Assembly: GCA_028289545.1 (NCBI GenBank)
Contig: JANQPG010000061.1
Coordinates: 1-64,000, forward strand
Direction of reading: 5' to 3'
Length of the DNA: 64,000 nt
Source of the DNA: Woeseiaceae bacterium
GTDB taxonomy: Bacteria; Pseudomonadota; Gammaproteobacteria; Steroidobacterales; Woeseiaceae
Below are positions 42,549 to 51,860 of this stretch, piece by piece. The notes beneath the pieces were generated by a model. It ran no database searches, had not been told where the DNA came from, and worked only from the letters and a program-made list of their open reading frames with translations. Within the stretch, counting starts at the first letter, position 1; every line of letters begins with the position of its first letter. A program made the translations under genes and the position numbers.

Positions 42549-44714
42549 ATGGCCGTACGCTGTCTTGCCGTTGTAGCGTCTTTTGTTTTGCTTACCGCCT
42601 GCAGCCAGGAGCGCGCCGCGCCGCCGGCGACGGCTGCGATTGACTACCCCGACACCAGGACGGTGCAGCACGTGGATACTTATCATGGCGTCGAAGTCGA
42701 CGATCCCTATCGCTGGCTCGAGGACGACGTCCGCGAGAGCGACGACGTAAAAAGCTGGGTCGAATCCCAGAACGAAGTGACCTTCGGCTACATCGGCACG
42801 ATCGAGGAACGGGCCGCGATTGCCGAGCGTATGACTACGCTGTGGAACTACGAGCGTTTTGGACGGCCGGCAAAAGAGGGCGGCCGTTACTACTACAGCT
42901 ACAACGACGGCCTGCAGAACCAGAATGTCATATACGTGCAGGACACGCTCGATTCGGAGCCCGCGCTGCTGATCGATCCGAACACCTGGTCCGAGGACGG
43001 TACCGTTGCCCTGGCAGCCTACTATCCTAGCCCGGACGGGCAGCACGTGGCCTTTACCGTGCAGGACGGCGGCTCGGACTGGCGCACCGCCAGAGTCATT
43101 AGCGTCGACACGGGCGAGACCGTCGGCAGCGATCTCGAGTGGCTCAAATTCACGGGCCTGAGCTGGGCCGCCGACGGTTCCGGCTTCTACTACAGCCGTT
43201 ACCCCGAAACGAGCGAGGACGAGAAGTTCCAGGCTCTGAACATGAACCAGGCCGTGTATTTCCACGCGCTGGGAACCGAGCAGTCCGAGGACAGGCTCGT
43301 CTATGCGCGGCCCGACAACCCCGACTGGGGATTTGCGGCCAACGTCAGCGACGACGGCCGGCATCTCGTCATTACGGTCTGGAAAGGGACGGACGACCGC
43401 TATCAGATCGTGCACCAGGATCTCAGCGATGCCGACTCCGAGCCGCGCATGATCATCGAGGGCTTCGACTACGACTACACGGCGATAGGCTCGATCGGCA
43501 ATGACATCTACTTCCGGACAAATCGGGATGCGCCCAGGAACCGGCTCATTGCCATCGACATGGCCAACCCCGAACCGGAGGCGTTCAGGGAAGTCATACC
43601 CGAATCGGAAGACGTGCTCGACGAGGCTAGTCTTGTGGGCGGTAAGATCATTGCCGAATACATGCAGGACGCGCAGACCGTCGTCCGGATCTACGAACTG
43701 GACGGGACGCCCGCCGGCACGGTGGACCTGCCCGGTATCGGCACGGCGATCGGTTTTTCGGGCAAGGCCGACGACCCCGAGACCTTCTTCAGCTACACGA
43801 GTTTCGACACGCCAACGACAGTGAATCGGCTCGACGTCAGCACCGGCGAGGTGACGGTGTTTCGCAAGCCGAAGGTCAACTTCGATACCGACGACTACAT
43901 TGTCAAACAGGTCTTCTACGAGTCGAAGGACGGGACTCGCGTGCCGATGTTCATCACTCATCGCAAAGACGTGGAGCTCAACGGCAATACGCCGACGCTG
44001 TTGTTCGGCTACGGCGGTTTCAACATATCCTTGACGCCGTCGTTCTCCGTCACTCGTCTGGCATGGATGGAGATGGGTGGCGTCTACGCCGTGGCGAATC
44101 TGCGAGGCGGCGGTGAATACGGCAAAGCGTGGCATCAGGCGGGCACCCGCCTCAACAAGCAGAACGTCTTCGACGATTTCATCGCGGCCGCCGAGTACCT
44201 GATTGCCGAGGACTACACGTCGCCCGAGCGCCTTGCGATCTTCGGCGGCAGCAATGGCGGCCTGCTCGTCGGCGCCGTCACCAACCAGCGCCCGGACCTG
44301 TTCGGCGCCGCAATTCCGGCGGTGGGGGTCATGGACATGCTGCGCTTCCAGGAGTTTACGGCAGGCCGTTTCTGGGTCGACGACTACGGCTCGTCAGACG
44401 ATCCGGAAGAGTTTGCGGCACTGTACGCCTATTCGCCGTACCACAATATCGTACCCGGCACCGAGTACCCGGCCGTACTCGTCACGACCGCCGACACCGA
44501 CGATCGCGTCGTGCCAGGGCACAGCTTCAAGTACGCCGCCGCGTTGCAGGAAGCACAGGGCGGCGACGCCCCCGTTCTGATCCGCATCGAGACCCGGGCC
44601 GGGCACGGCGCGGGCACGCCGACCGAGATGATTATCGACGACTATGCCGATCGCTGGGCGTTCCTCGTGCGCAACCTGGGAATGGTGTTGCCGGAAGGCT
44701 ACGGCGAATCCTGA
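42549..44714 (+). CDS. Prolyl oligopeptidase (S9A), lipoprotein
   Basis: 721 residues. The signal peptide ends in the lipobox VLLTAC. The N-terminal beta-propeller starts at YHGVEVDDPYRWLEDD. The C-terminal alpha/beta hydrolase has the catalytic Ser in FGGSNGGLLVGA (about residue 567), Asp in TADTDDRVVPGH and His in RAGHGAGTPTEM. It cleaves short peptides after proline. Cytoplasmic homologues lack the lipobox, so here it probably acts in the periplasm on imported peptides. Confidence 0.92.
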   Translation: MAVRCLAVVASFVLLTACSQERAAPPATAAIDYPDTRTVQHVDTYHGVEVDDPYRWLEDDVRESDDVKSWVESQNEVTFGYIGTIEERAAIAERMTTLWNYERFGRPAKEGGRYYYSYNDGLQNQNVIYVQDTLDSEPALLIDPNTWSEDGTVALAAYYPSPDGQHVAFTVQDGGSDWRTARVISVDTGETVGSDLEWLKFTGLSWAADGSGFYYSRYPETSEDEKFQALNMNQAVYFHALGTEQSEDRLVYARPDNPDWGFAANVSDDGRHLVITVWKGTDDRYQIVHQDLSDADSEPRMIIEGFDYDYTAIGSIGNDIYFRTNRDAPRNRLIAIDMANPEPEAFREVIPESEDVLDEASLVGGKIIAEYMQDAQTVVRIYELDGTPAGTVDLPGIGTAIGFSGKADDPETFFSYTSFDTPTTVNRLDVSTGEVTVFRKPKVNFDTDDYIVKQVFYESKDGTRVPMFITHRKDVELNGNTPTLLFGYGGFNISLTPSFSVTRLAWMEMGGVYAVANLRGGGEYGKAWHQAGTRLNKQNVFDDFIAAAEYLIAEDYTSPERLAIFGGSNGGLLVGAVTNQRPDLFGAAIPAVGVMDMLRFQEFTAGRFWVDDYGSSDDPEEFAALYAYSPYHNIVPGTEYPAVLVTTADTDDRVVPGHSFKYAAALQEAQGGDAPVLIRIETRAGHGAGTPTEMIIDDYADRWAFLVRNLGMVLPEGYGES

Positions 44715-44777
44715 CTGGCCCGCCAAAAACGGCGCTATACTGGGCGCGCGACGCTTGGGACAAGCGCGCTTGGGTGA

Positions 44778-44795
44778 ATCGTTTGGGCAAACGAT
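44778..44795. promoter_or_regulatory. 18-bp inverted repeat directly before the zapG ribosome site
   Basis: ATCGTTTG-GG-CAAACGAT has perfect 8-bp arms and ends one base before AAGGAG, the ribosome site of zapG. It could be an operator or a hairpin beside the Shine-Dalgarno. The centre is too small for a stable tetraloop, which favours a protein-binding site. Confidence 0.5.
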
Positions 44796-44806
44796 AAGGA
44801 GACGAC

Positions 44807-45469
44807 ATGGGCGCACTGGGCATGACACTCATTGCTGCCGGCCTGATTCTGGCCGGCGGCGGCATCGGATTTTGGCTGGGCAGGCTGGACCGCGCGGTGG
44901 AGGAAGCGAAACTCGAAGAGACTCGCGCTGAACTTGATGAATACCGCCAGCAGGTTACCGAACACTTTGGACAGACCGCAGGCCACTTTCAGGCGCTGGG
45001 CCAGCAATATAAGGCACTCTACGAGCATCTGGCGCAGGGCTCCGAGAAGCTCTGCGATACCGAGGCCCTGGACAGGGAATTGCTGTTCCCGCTGGCGGGT
45101 GAGGCGACGCCGGAGCAGGCCGAGACTCTCGACGGCAGCACCCCGGACGGCGTGTCGAACGACGAGCTGCCGGAGCACACCGCCGCCGGTGACGAGCCGC
45201 TCGAGTCGGTTGCGGCGGAGACTGAGACGGTCGAGCCCGTGGACACCGAAGCCGCGGTGGACGTCAGCGACGATAGCCGCGCTGATGACGGTCAAGCGTC
45301 CGCAGAGCCTGCGCAAAGCGAGGGTGTAGCGGAAGAACACACAGGCGCGGCAGCCGATGCCGCGGAGCCTGCCGACAACGTCGTCGAACTCGTGCCGCGC
45401 AGCGACAGCAGCAGTGACGATCCGGACAGCAGCGGCGACGGCAAAGACAACGAGCGTACCTACCACTAA
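44807..45469 (+). CDS. zapG: Z-ring associated protein ZapG (YhcB/DUF1043 family)
   Basis: 220 residues. An N-terminal membrane helix (MTLIAAGLILAGGGIGFWLG) is followed by the YhcB hallmark: helical KLEETRAELDEYRQQVTEHF, ending HFQALGQQYKALYEHLAQG. The E. coli protein helps division and envelope growth. Here the tail is about 85 residues longer and strongly acidic (rich in Glu, Asp, Ala and Ser). The family is essentially gammaproteobacterial. AAGGAG precedes the ATG, with the inverted repeat just upstream. Confidence 0.88.
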   Translation: MGALGMTLIAAGLILAGGGIGFWLGRLDRAVEEAKLEETRAELDEYRQQVTEHFGQTAGHFQALGQQYKALYEHLAQGSEKLCDTEALDRELLFPLAGEATPEQAETLDGSTPDGVSNDELPEHTAAGDEPLESVAAETETVEPVDTEAAVDVSDDSRADDGQASAEPAQSEGVAEEHTGAAADAAEPADNVVELVPRSDSSSDDPDSSGDGKDNERTYH

Positions 45470-45529
45470 TCACCGGCGCAGGGTCTCCGGGGGCACAGTT
45501 CCCCGCGAGTAGATCTCCCGGTGCGGCGT

Positions 45530-45565
45530 AAAAAAAAGCGGGCCAGCCCTTGGGGGCTGGCCCGC
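45530..45565 (-). terminator. Strong intrinsic terminator of the ZnuD-like receptor gene
   Basis: A perfect 12-bp G/C stem (45538-45549 with 45554-45565) and TTGG loop are followed, on the minus strand, by eight T. It ends the minus-strand receptor transcript and may also stop zapG transcription from the other side. Confidence 0.9.
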
Positions 45566-45597
45566 GTTTCGTTTCACTGCGCTTCAGTGAGTCGCGT

Positions 45598-47688
45598 TCA
45601 GAAGTCCCAACGCACACCCGCGACGATCGAACGTCCCGGCAGCGGTACGAGGTCTTTCAGCGGCGACGTGTGCCGGCGTGCGTCCTCATCCCCGAGATTG
45701 GTTCCCTTGAGGAACATCAGAACGCTGGGTTCAGGCAGCCGGTAGCTCAGCTCGGCGTTCAGCATCGTAAAGGCATCCGTCGGCAGTTCGTTTTCGGCCA
45801 CCCGGTCCTGCTCGGCGTTGCGAACGGCGGAGACGCTGGCGTCGACATTGCCCGTGCGGTAGTGCAGGGCGAGTCCGTAGCGCAGCGGCGGAAGCCTCGG
45901 CAGATCGCTGTTTGTCCTCGTGTCTTCGCCGCGGGTCATGTCGGAGAACACGCGAACGTGGAAGTGCGAGTCGAGGTCTTCATACACTTCGAACAGGGCC
46001 TCGGCTTCGAAGCCGTATAGCTCGGCGTCGGTTTGCGTAAAATCGAAAACCTGCAGCTCGTCCTCGATTTCCGTCGTCGGCAACAGCACCACGTAGTCGC
46101 TGACGTCGTTGAAGAACGCCGTAACCGAGAAGTTGATCCGATCGAAACCGCCGCGCAGCGTAAGGTCCAGGTTCCTCGATTGCTCCTTGTCGAGTTCCCG
46201 GGTGCCTGTGCTGTTCTCAGGTGACAGTGAGCCGCGCTCGAAACGCTGGACCGCCAGGTGCGGGCCGTTGGCGTAGAGTTCGGTCGACGTGGGGTGCCGT
46301 TCGGTCAGAGACAGGTTACCCGACAGCTCGATGGTGTCGCTGAGCGACCAGATACCGCCTACCGCTGCGCCCAACGACGTTTCGCTGTAGTTGGGCAGAT
46401 CCGGGGTGTCGATTTCCTGGCGCTCGATGCGGGCGCTCGCCTGCAGCGTGAAGGTCGGGCTCAGGACGGCTTCCTCGAAAGCGAACAGGCTGAGCTGCTC
46501 CTTGTCGGAAGGTGGCACGAACGCTTCTTCACCCACCGCGTCGAATTCCAGCCGTTTGTACTGCAGACCTATGGCGCCTTCGAACAGGCCAAGCTTGCGG
46601 TGCACGAGTTCGAATCGCGCGTCGGTGCCCTGATTCTCGTACAGCGTACCGACTTCAGGACCCTCGAGCTCGACGTGCTCGTAGTCGTTCAACGCCAGCT
46701 TGAACTTGAGGGATTCGAAAAGACCAGACAGGTAGAGTTCGCCGTCGACATCGTAGCGGGTCTGCTCCATGTCGATGCGGATGATCTCTTCTTCTTCCTC
46801 TTCGAGACCGGGCGATTCCTCTTCTTCGTGTCCGTGTCCGCCGGGAACGCCGTACTCGGTCTCGAAACGGCTGACGGCGAAACCGATGCGGCCCGCGCTA
46901 CCGAAGAAGCTGATGGCGGCAGCGGCAGACTCGGTTTCGCTGTCGGTGTTCTCGACTTCGCCGAACTGTTCCTCTTCCTCTCCCTCTTCGCCGCCGGGCT
47001 CTTCCAGCTCCTCGAGCGCGCGCAGCCGGGCGGATTCGGCAAAATCGGGGATTTCGATATTGTCCGTGTCCGTGCGCATGTAGTCGAAGTGCGCAACTAC
47101 GTTGTCGTTGCCAAAATCGACCTTGAAGGCGCCGGACCGCTTGCCGATGGCGGAGTCCGTGCCCAGGCTAACCGCGCCCGAAAACGGTGTTGCGAGCGGC
47201 GTTTCGTGAATACGAGAGTCCACGACGTTGACGATGCCGCCCGCCGATCCCGAACCGTACAGGAGCGTCGCCGGCCCGCGAATAATCTCGATGCGATCGG
47301 CAAGCAGGCTGTCGATGCTGACGGCGTGGTCTTCGCTGAGCGCCGAGGCGTCGAGCGCGGAGAGACCGTTGCTCAGCATTTCGACGCGTTCGCCGAACTG
47401 GCCGCGAATGACCGGGCGCGACGCAATCGGACCGAAGTAGGTCGAATTGACACCGGGTTCATCGGCAAGCGTTTCGCCAATGCTGCTCGACTGTCTCCTC
47501 GTCAGCGCGTCGCCGGTCAGGACAGTCGCCGGTTGCGCGAGATTCTCGATGCTGCGCGGCAGAGGCGTGGCGGTGACGATAATCTCGTCGAGATTATGGT
47601 GTTCGTCAGGCGCGGTTTCGTCCGCAGCAGCAGTGGTAGCGGAGAGCGCCATGCTTACGCATAGCGCAAGCGGAAGCGATGGTTTCAT
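45598..47688 (-). CDS. ZnuD-like TonB receptor with acidic/His metal-binding loops
   Basis: 696 residues from MKPSLPLALCV (48 bases shorter than the open frame), with a signal peptide (LCVSMALSATTAAA). It has a TonB box EIIVTATPL, plug features RPVIRGQFGERVEML and RIEIIRGPATLLYGSG, and a C-terminal barrel ending in WDF. Two barrel loops are unusual: a Glu-rich run near residues 225-250 and a loop near 280-300 with GGHGHEEEESP and further Glu. His/acid-rich loops and overall form resemble zinc receptors of the ZnuD type. A small exported His/Cys protein lies just upstream on the same strand. Confidence 0.85.
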   Translation of the reverse strand: MKPSLPLALCVSMALSATTAAADETAPDEHHNLDEIIVTATPLPRSIENLAQPATVLTGDALTRRQSSSIGETLADEPGVNSTYFGPIASRPVIRGQFGERVEMLSNGLSALDASALSEDHAVSIDSLLADRIEIIRGPATLLYGSGSAGGIVNVVDSRIHETPLATPFSGAVSLGTDSAIGKRSGAFKVDFGNDNVVAHFDYMRTDTDNIEIPDFAESARLRALEELEEPGGEEGEEEEQFGEVENTDSETESAAAAISFFGSAGRIGFAVSRFETEYGVPGGHGHEEEESPGLEEEEEEIIRIDMEQTRYDVDGELYLSGLFESLKFKLALNDYEHVELEGPEVGTLYENQGTDARFELVHRKLGLFEGAIGLQYKRLEFDAVGEEAFVPPSDKEQLSLFAFEEAVLSPTFTLQASARIERQEIDTPDLPNYSETSLGAAVGGIWSLSDTIELSGNLSLTERHPTSTELYANGPHLAVQRFERGSLSPENSTGTRELDKEQSRNLDLTLRGGFDRINFSVTAFFNDVSDYVVLLPTTEIEDELQVFDFTQTDAELYGFEAEALFEVYEDLDSHFHVRVFSDMTRGEDTRTNSDLPRLPPLRYGLALHYRTGNVDASVSAVRNAEQDRVAENELPTDAFTMLNAELSYRLPEPSVLMFLKGTNLGDEDARRHTSPLKDLVPLPGRSIVAGVRWDF

Positions 47689-47840
47689 GGTGTTTATACC
47701 TGTGTGGAAAAAAATGGATTCGAGTCGGCACGCAGCCAACGCAACGCGTACCGTCGCTGCAATACATCCCCGAGAGAGCAGTACGCGTGGGCGGACGGTT
47801 TGATTCAGCCAAAAGCGGGCTGATGGAAAACGGGTTTTTT

Positions 47841-48122
47841 TCAGGAGGCGGGCGGGCCGCGCGTAGGCAGCGAGTACCGCACATTGGCCCGCGATGGGTT
47901 GGTCTGCGCCGGGAGTTCGACGGATCCGGTGAGCGGGAGTTCGTGGCTAGGCATTTGCGCCAGCGGCGCGCTGCCGTTTTTGTCGAGTTTGAGGCAGACC
48001 TCGCAGTGCGATTCGACCTCGAGCGGCACTTCGTGTTCGTGGTGCGCATGCGCGGTGAACTCGAACTGCAGCAGCAGTATCGCAACCACGCCGAACCAAG
48101 CGCCCCTGCCTGTCGGCCTCAT
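47841..48122 (-). CDS. Small exported His/Cys-rich protein next to the ZnuD-like receptor
   Basis: 93 residues. It has a signal peptide (FGVVAILLLQFEFTAHA), followed at the mature N-terminus by HHEHE and then HCEVCLKL, a plausible metal-ligand set, and a short Ser/Pro-rich tail. An ATG nine codons upstream (48149) is possible. It lies 152 bases upstream of the receptor start on the same strand. Similar small His-rich proteins accompany ZnuD-type receptors in other proteobacteria; I recognise the pattern rather than a named family. Confidence 0.65.
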   Translation of the reverse strand: MRPTGRGAWFGVVAILLLQFEFTAHAHHEHEVPLEVESHCEVCLKLDKNGSAPLAQMPSHELPLTGSVELPAQTNPSRANVRYSLPTRGPPAS

Positions 48123-48298
48123 TCTCGCTGTGTGAAATACCGAATACATAAACGCTGACTCGGGCCCGCCTCCCGGGATCAGTTTGGACCGAGAAATCTA
48201 CGGGTCGTTCGACGAGATTGCAATGACTCAAATGTAACAACGTACCCGGTATTGCGGGTGCGAGCGACAAGCCGCAGCGCATGCGGCATGCTTGGGCC

Positions 48299-48571
48299 AT
48301 GAGCGACGACGACTCGACGCCCTACCGTCCCATCGACTGCGGTCTCTACGACTACATCGAGATCGCCTGTCTGTACCGCTATGTCCTGCGGATCTCGACT
48401 CGAGATGGAGAGATCCTGACCGGTACGGCGCTCGATACTGAGATTGCCGACGACAAGTCGGAATGTCTTAAGTTAAGTAGCGAATCCGGCGTAAGGCGCG
48501 TACGCCTGGACCACCTTCTTTCGATTGAGCCGCTGACGGCGGATGCGCGTTTCGGCCGGGTGGAGTTTTAG
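48299..48571 (+). CDS. rof: Rho-specific inhibitor of transcription termination (Rof/YaeO)
   Basis: 90 residues. It matches the Rof fold and consensus: YRPIDCGLYDYIEIACLYRY, then the strand VLRISTRDGEILTGTALDT and VRLDHLLSIEPLTADARFG. In E. coli, Rof binds Rho near its RNA-binding site and blocks termination. The start at 48299 (MSDDDSTP) fits; six more residues upstream are unlikely. It stands alone, convergent with the ExeM-like gene. Confidence 0.85.
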   Translation: MSDDDSTPYRPIDCGLYDYIEIACLYRYVLRISTRDGEILTGTALDTEIADDKSECLKLSSESGVRRVRLDHLLSIEPLTADARFGRVEF

Positions 48572-48622
48572 CCCGGAAATCTCACGGGTCGGCCAGCGCC
48601 TGTCGCGAGGGGCGCTAATGGT

Positions 48623-50434
48623 TCAGCGCGAAAAATCGATATCGATGACGACAGGGTCGTGATCCGAGGCGCGCCATGGTGTGCCGGATTCGATCAGCGT
48701 GGGACTGCGGTCGAAATCGAGGTTGTAGTCGAAGAGTGGCGGCTCGTCCGCGTTCACGTGCCACTCGACGGTCTGTCGGACCCGGGGCGCAAGCGCGGGC
48801 GAAGCGAACGCGTGATCCAGCGCACCGGCCTGGCCGTTGTACACGAACGAGTAGGCCGTGTCCCCGATCTCCCGGTCGAGCAGGTTGACGAAGCCGCCGT
48901 TCTCGATGGCGCGGACGGGATCCTCGCGCAGGTAGGCGTTGAGGTCGCCGATAATCAGGACGTTGCCGTCGGAAACTTCAGCGACGCTGCCGGCGGACCA
49001 GTCGACGAGCGCAGCCGCGGCCCGCGTGCGGGTCAAGTTGCAGTTGCCTTGTCCGTCGCCACGGTTCGGATCGTTGACCGCGTCACAGTCCGACCCCTTC
49101 GACTTCAGGTGATTGACCACGACGGCGAGACGCGCACCGCTCGCCTTGTCGACAAAGGTCTGAGCAAGGGCGGGGCGATTCCGCTCGCTGTCGAAACGGC
49201 CGTCGACGGCGCCGGTCAGCAGGGAAAAGTCACCCTGTGTCTCGACGGCGGCCGGGCGGTAGAGCAAGCCAACCTTGATCGAGTCCTCGCCGATCGTCCC
49301 TGTATTGACGAACTCGTAGTCGAGCCCGGCGTCGCTGAGCGCGGAACGGAGCAGTTCGAGCGACGCTTGCGCGTTGTTTTCGATCTCCATGATACCCACG
49401 ACGTCGGCGTCTATTTCGCGGAACGTGGCGACAATCTTGTCGAGCTGCCTTTCGAGTTCACGCTGGTTGTCCGCACCTCGGCAGCCGCGATCTCCGTTCG
49501 GGCCGCAGCGCTCCTCTCCTTCATCGAGGCCGGAGAACAGGTTCAGGAGGTTGAGACTCACTACGCGCAGGCCGGCCGCGCGCGCGGGAGCGTCCGGCCG
49601 AGGATTTTGAGGCTCGATTTCCACCGCTTCGGTCGGCATTAGCCGATAGCCACTGTCGCCGTTGGCGCCGCTGCCTCTCGACCAGCGCAGGTTGCCGGTC
49701 AGGCCGCTGATGGTATTGCCCGCTCGCGGAGGAACGTCGCCCGAGGCGTAACGGTTGTCGCGCGGGTTTTCCCGCCGATGACCATCGTCGAGCAGCAGCG
49801 TTTTCTCCGCCCGTTGCTCGCGGTGCAATGTAAACCGGCCTGGGTGCGGAGCGTTGCGATTCGTGAACTGGTAAGGGCGCCCGCCGGCAGCCATGAGAAG
49901 TTCGCCGAAACGCCCGAGGTTGCGGTTGCCGGCGATCGTCAGTGGCGCAGGGATTGTTATCAGCATGCCTTCGAAGCGCTCGAACCTGGCTTCCGGCAAT
50001 TCGACGACGACCGGTTCGTAGCCGGCAGTACCCACGGCGCGTACCGCCGTCGCCGCGAGCTGCGTTTCGCCGAAGTGTTCGACGACTGTTGCATCGACGT
50101 CGACAACCTGACCGGGTGTTACGTCGAGTAGCTGGCGACCCTTTTCGAACACGAACACACCCTCCGAGCTGTTCGGGTTGTCGTCCGCTTCGAGGCTCGC
50201 GATGTAAAAGCCGCCGAGCCGGCCGTGGCCACGGCCGCCGTAGTCCTGAAAATCGCCCGTAACAACGCCGCGCACAACGACGGTTGAGCCCTCGAGAGGA
50301 CTGCTGTCGCCGCTGCCCTGTACCGCGTGCACCGAAACCGTCGGCTGGCGGTCCGCCGAGGTGTCCTGGCAAGCGACTAACAGCAGCAGAGACAAGAGCG
50401 TCAATGGCCGCTGCAGCGCGTTTCTCTTGCGCAC
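48623..50434 (-). CDS. Secreted endonuclease/exonuclease/phosphatase lipoprotein (ExeM/NucH type)
   Basis: 603 residues. A lipobox (LLLVAC) is followed by an OB-like region (about residues 30-270) and a C-terminal DNase-I-fold domain: VVSLNLLNLFSGL, IMEIENNAQA (metal Glu), VVNHLKSKGS (His), IGDLNAYLRED and SDHDPVVIDIDF. The domain order fits the ExeM/NucH extracellular nucleases, which digest extracellular DNA for nutrients or biofilm release. Ten glycine and basic residues near the middle make it positively charged, fitting DNA. It is probably monocistronic. Confidence 0.88.
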   Translation of the reverse strand: MRKRNALQRPLTLLSLLLLVACQDTSADRQPTVSVHAVQGSGDSSPLEGSTVVVRGVVTGDFQDYGGRGHGRLGGFYIASLEADDNPNSSEGVFVFEKGRQLLDVTPGQVVDVDATVVEHFGETQLAATAVRAVGTAGYEPVVVELPEARFERFEGMLITIPAPLTIAGNRNLGRFGELLMAAGGRPYQFTNRNAPHPGRFTLHREQRAEKTLLLDDGHRRENPRDNRYASGDVPPRAGNTISGLTGNLRWSRGSGANGDSGYRLMPTEAVEIEPQNPRPDAPARAAGLRVVSLNLLNLFSGLDEGEERCGPNGDRGCRGADNQRELERQLDKIVATFREIDADVVGIMEIENNAQASLELLRSALSDAGLDYEFVNTGTIGEDSIKVGLLYRPAAVETQGDFSLLTGAVDGRFDSERNRPALAQTFVDKASGARLAVVVNHLKSKGSDCDAVNDPNRGDGQGNCNLTRTRAAAALVDWSAGSVAEVSDGNVLIIGDLNAYLREDPVRAIENGGFVNLLDREIGDTAYSFVYNGQAGALDHAFASPALAPRVRQTVEWHVNADEPPLFDYNLDFDRSPTLIESGTPWRASDHDPVVIDIDFSR

Positions 50435-50459
50435 CCTGGTGACTCCGATCGTCGACTTG

Positions 50460-51053
50460 TTAGGCGGCCGGCGGTGCGCCCGCGCGCCTGCCCGTGGTTT
50501 CGATAAGGTTCTTGACGACGTCCTTCACCGTGGCGACGTCGGCTTCGCGCGTAAGCTCGCCACGCTCGTCAAAGGCTTCGGCGGCGCCGCCGATCGCTGC
50601 CTGTTGCGGCACCGTAAGGACGCCGAGGTTCGTCAGCAGCGCGCGTGTATGCACAAGTCCGCGCAGGCCGCCGAGTTTGCCGTACGAGCTTGCGAGCAGC
50701 GCAGCCGTCTTACCGCGGTAGGCGAGCATTCGCGGTTCGTCGTCCACGCGGCGCGACAGCCAATCGAGCGTATTCTTGAGCAACGGCGTGAACAGGCCGT
50801 TGTACTCCGGCGACGCGATCAGAAAACCGTCGTGCCGCGCAAACAGCGCCTTGAGCGCCCGCGCGTTATCGGGCTCGCCGTACTCCGCTTCCAGGTCCTG
50901 GTCATAGAGCGGCATGGGATAGTCGCGCAGGTTGATCAGGGTCACTTCGGCGCCGGCATCGCGCGCCAATGCACCCGCAGCGGCGGCAAGCTTCTGATTA
51001 ACCGACGCCTGCCGCGCGCTGCCCGAGAAGGCCAGGATTTTTGGTGCCGTCAC
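50460..51053 (-). CDS. NADPH-dependent FMN reductase
   Basis: 197 residues of the flavodoxin-like NADPH:FMN/quinone reductase family. It starts with the FMN phosphate loop FSGSARQASVNQKLA, then LINLRDYPMPLYDQDLE and the flavin-ring motif SPEYNGLFTPLLKNTLDW. It reduces FMN or quinones. It lies just downstream of the pirin gene (24 bases) and the DoxX gene on the same strand, so the three are probably co-transcribed. Confidence 0.87.
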   Translation of the reverse strand: MTAPKILAFSGSARQASVNQKLAAAAGALARDAGAEVTLINLRDYPMPLYDQDLEAEYGEPDNARALKALFARHDGFLIASPEYNGLFTPLLKNTLDWLSRRVDDEPRMLAYRGKTAALLASSYGKLGGLRGLVHTRALLTNLGVLTVPQQAAIGGAAEAFDERGELTREADVATVKDVVKNLIETTGRRAGAPPAA

Positions 51054-51076
51054 TGAGTTTCCTTGTGTTGTGTACC

Positions 51077-51796
51077 TTACGTTTTGCCGGACGCGCGCGG
51101 CGACATGTCGAACAGCAGGAATTCCGCCGGCTCGGTGCTCTCGATCGTCAGCGCGGGCTCGTTGTCGAGCGCCACGCCGTCGCCGGCGCGGACCTCGGCC
51201 CCGTTGACCGTCAGTTCACCGCGAACCAGTTGCAAAAATCCTCGCCGCCCTGGGGCGAAACGATGTTCGAGCGTTTCTCCGGCCTCGAGCACGCTGGCGT
51301 ACAGATCGAGATCCTGGTGAATCCCGAGCGAACCGTCACGAGCGTCGCGCGAGGCTACGATGCGCAAGGTATTGCGTTTTTCGTCATTGGTAAACAGCTT
51401 TTGCTCGTAGCCCGGTTCTATACCCATGCTTTCGGGGATGACCCATATTTGTAACAGGTGCGCGGGTTCCGTGTCCGACGCGTTGAACTCGCTGTGCAGC
51501 ACACCCGTGCCGGCGGACATACGCTGCAGCTCGCCCGGCCGAATGACCGAGCCGTTGCCCATGCTGTCCTTATGCTCGAGTGCGCCCTCGATCATGTAGG
51601 TAATGATTTCCATATCGTTGTGCGGATGTGTGCCGAAGCCCTGGCCGCCCGCGACCCGGTCTTCGTTGATCACCCGCAAATGGCCAAAGCCCATCATTGC
51701 CGGGTTGTGATAGCCGGCAAACGAAAACGTGTGCCTGGCTTCAAGCCAGCCGTGATCCGCGTGTCCGCGGGATTCGGAGCGAATGACGTCGATCAT
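51077..51796 (-). CDS. Pirin-family bicupin
   Basis: 239 residues. The metal-binding cupin is intact: THPHNDMEIITYMIEG (two His) and LQRMSAGTGVLHSE (His and Glu). The second cupin is degenerate. Pirins act as quercetinases or redox regulators. AAGGAGG lies before the ATG at 51796; the longer frame is ignored. It sits between the FMN reductase and DoxX genes, a group associated with electrophile or quinone stress. Confidence 0.9.
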   Translation of the reverse strand: MIDVIRSESRGHADHGWLEARHTFSFAGYHNPAMMGFGHLRVINEDRVAGGQGFGTHPHNDMEIITYMIEGALEHKDSMGNGSVIRPGELQRMSAGTGVLHSEFNASDTEPAHLLQIWVIPESMGIEPGYEQKLFTNDEKRNTLRIVASRDARDGSLGIHQDLDLYASVLEAGETLEHRFAPGRRGFLQLVRGELTVNGAEVRAGDGVALDNEPALTIESTEPAEFLLFDMSPRASGKT

Positions 51797-51860
51797 GGTG
51801 AAGTCCTCCTTAAAATAGCCAGGGTGGTTCGCCTGAAACACCCTGGCTGTTGCCCGATTG

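Noticed and set aside
48150..48298. A possible Zur box (AATGTAACAAC) upstream of the small His/Cys protein gene
   Set aside because: Only one half looks Zur-like; there is no dyad of the required spacing, so I do not call it.
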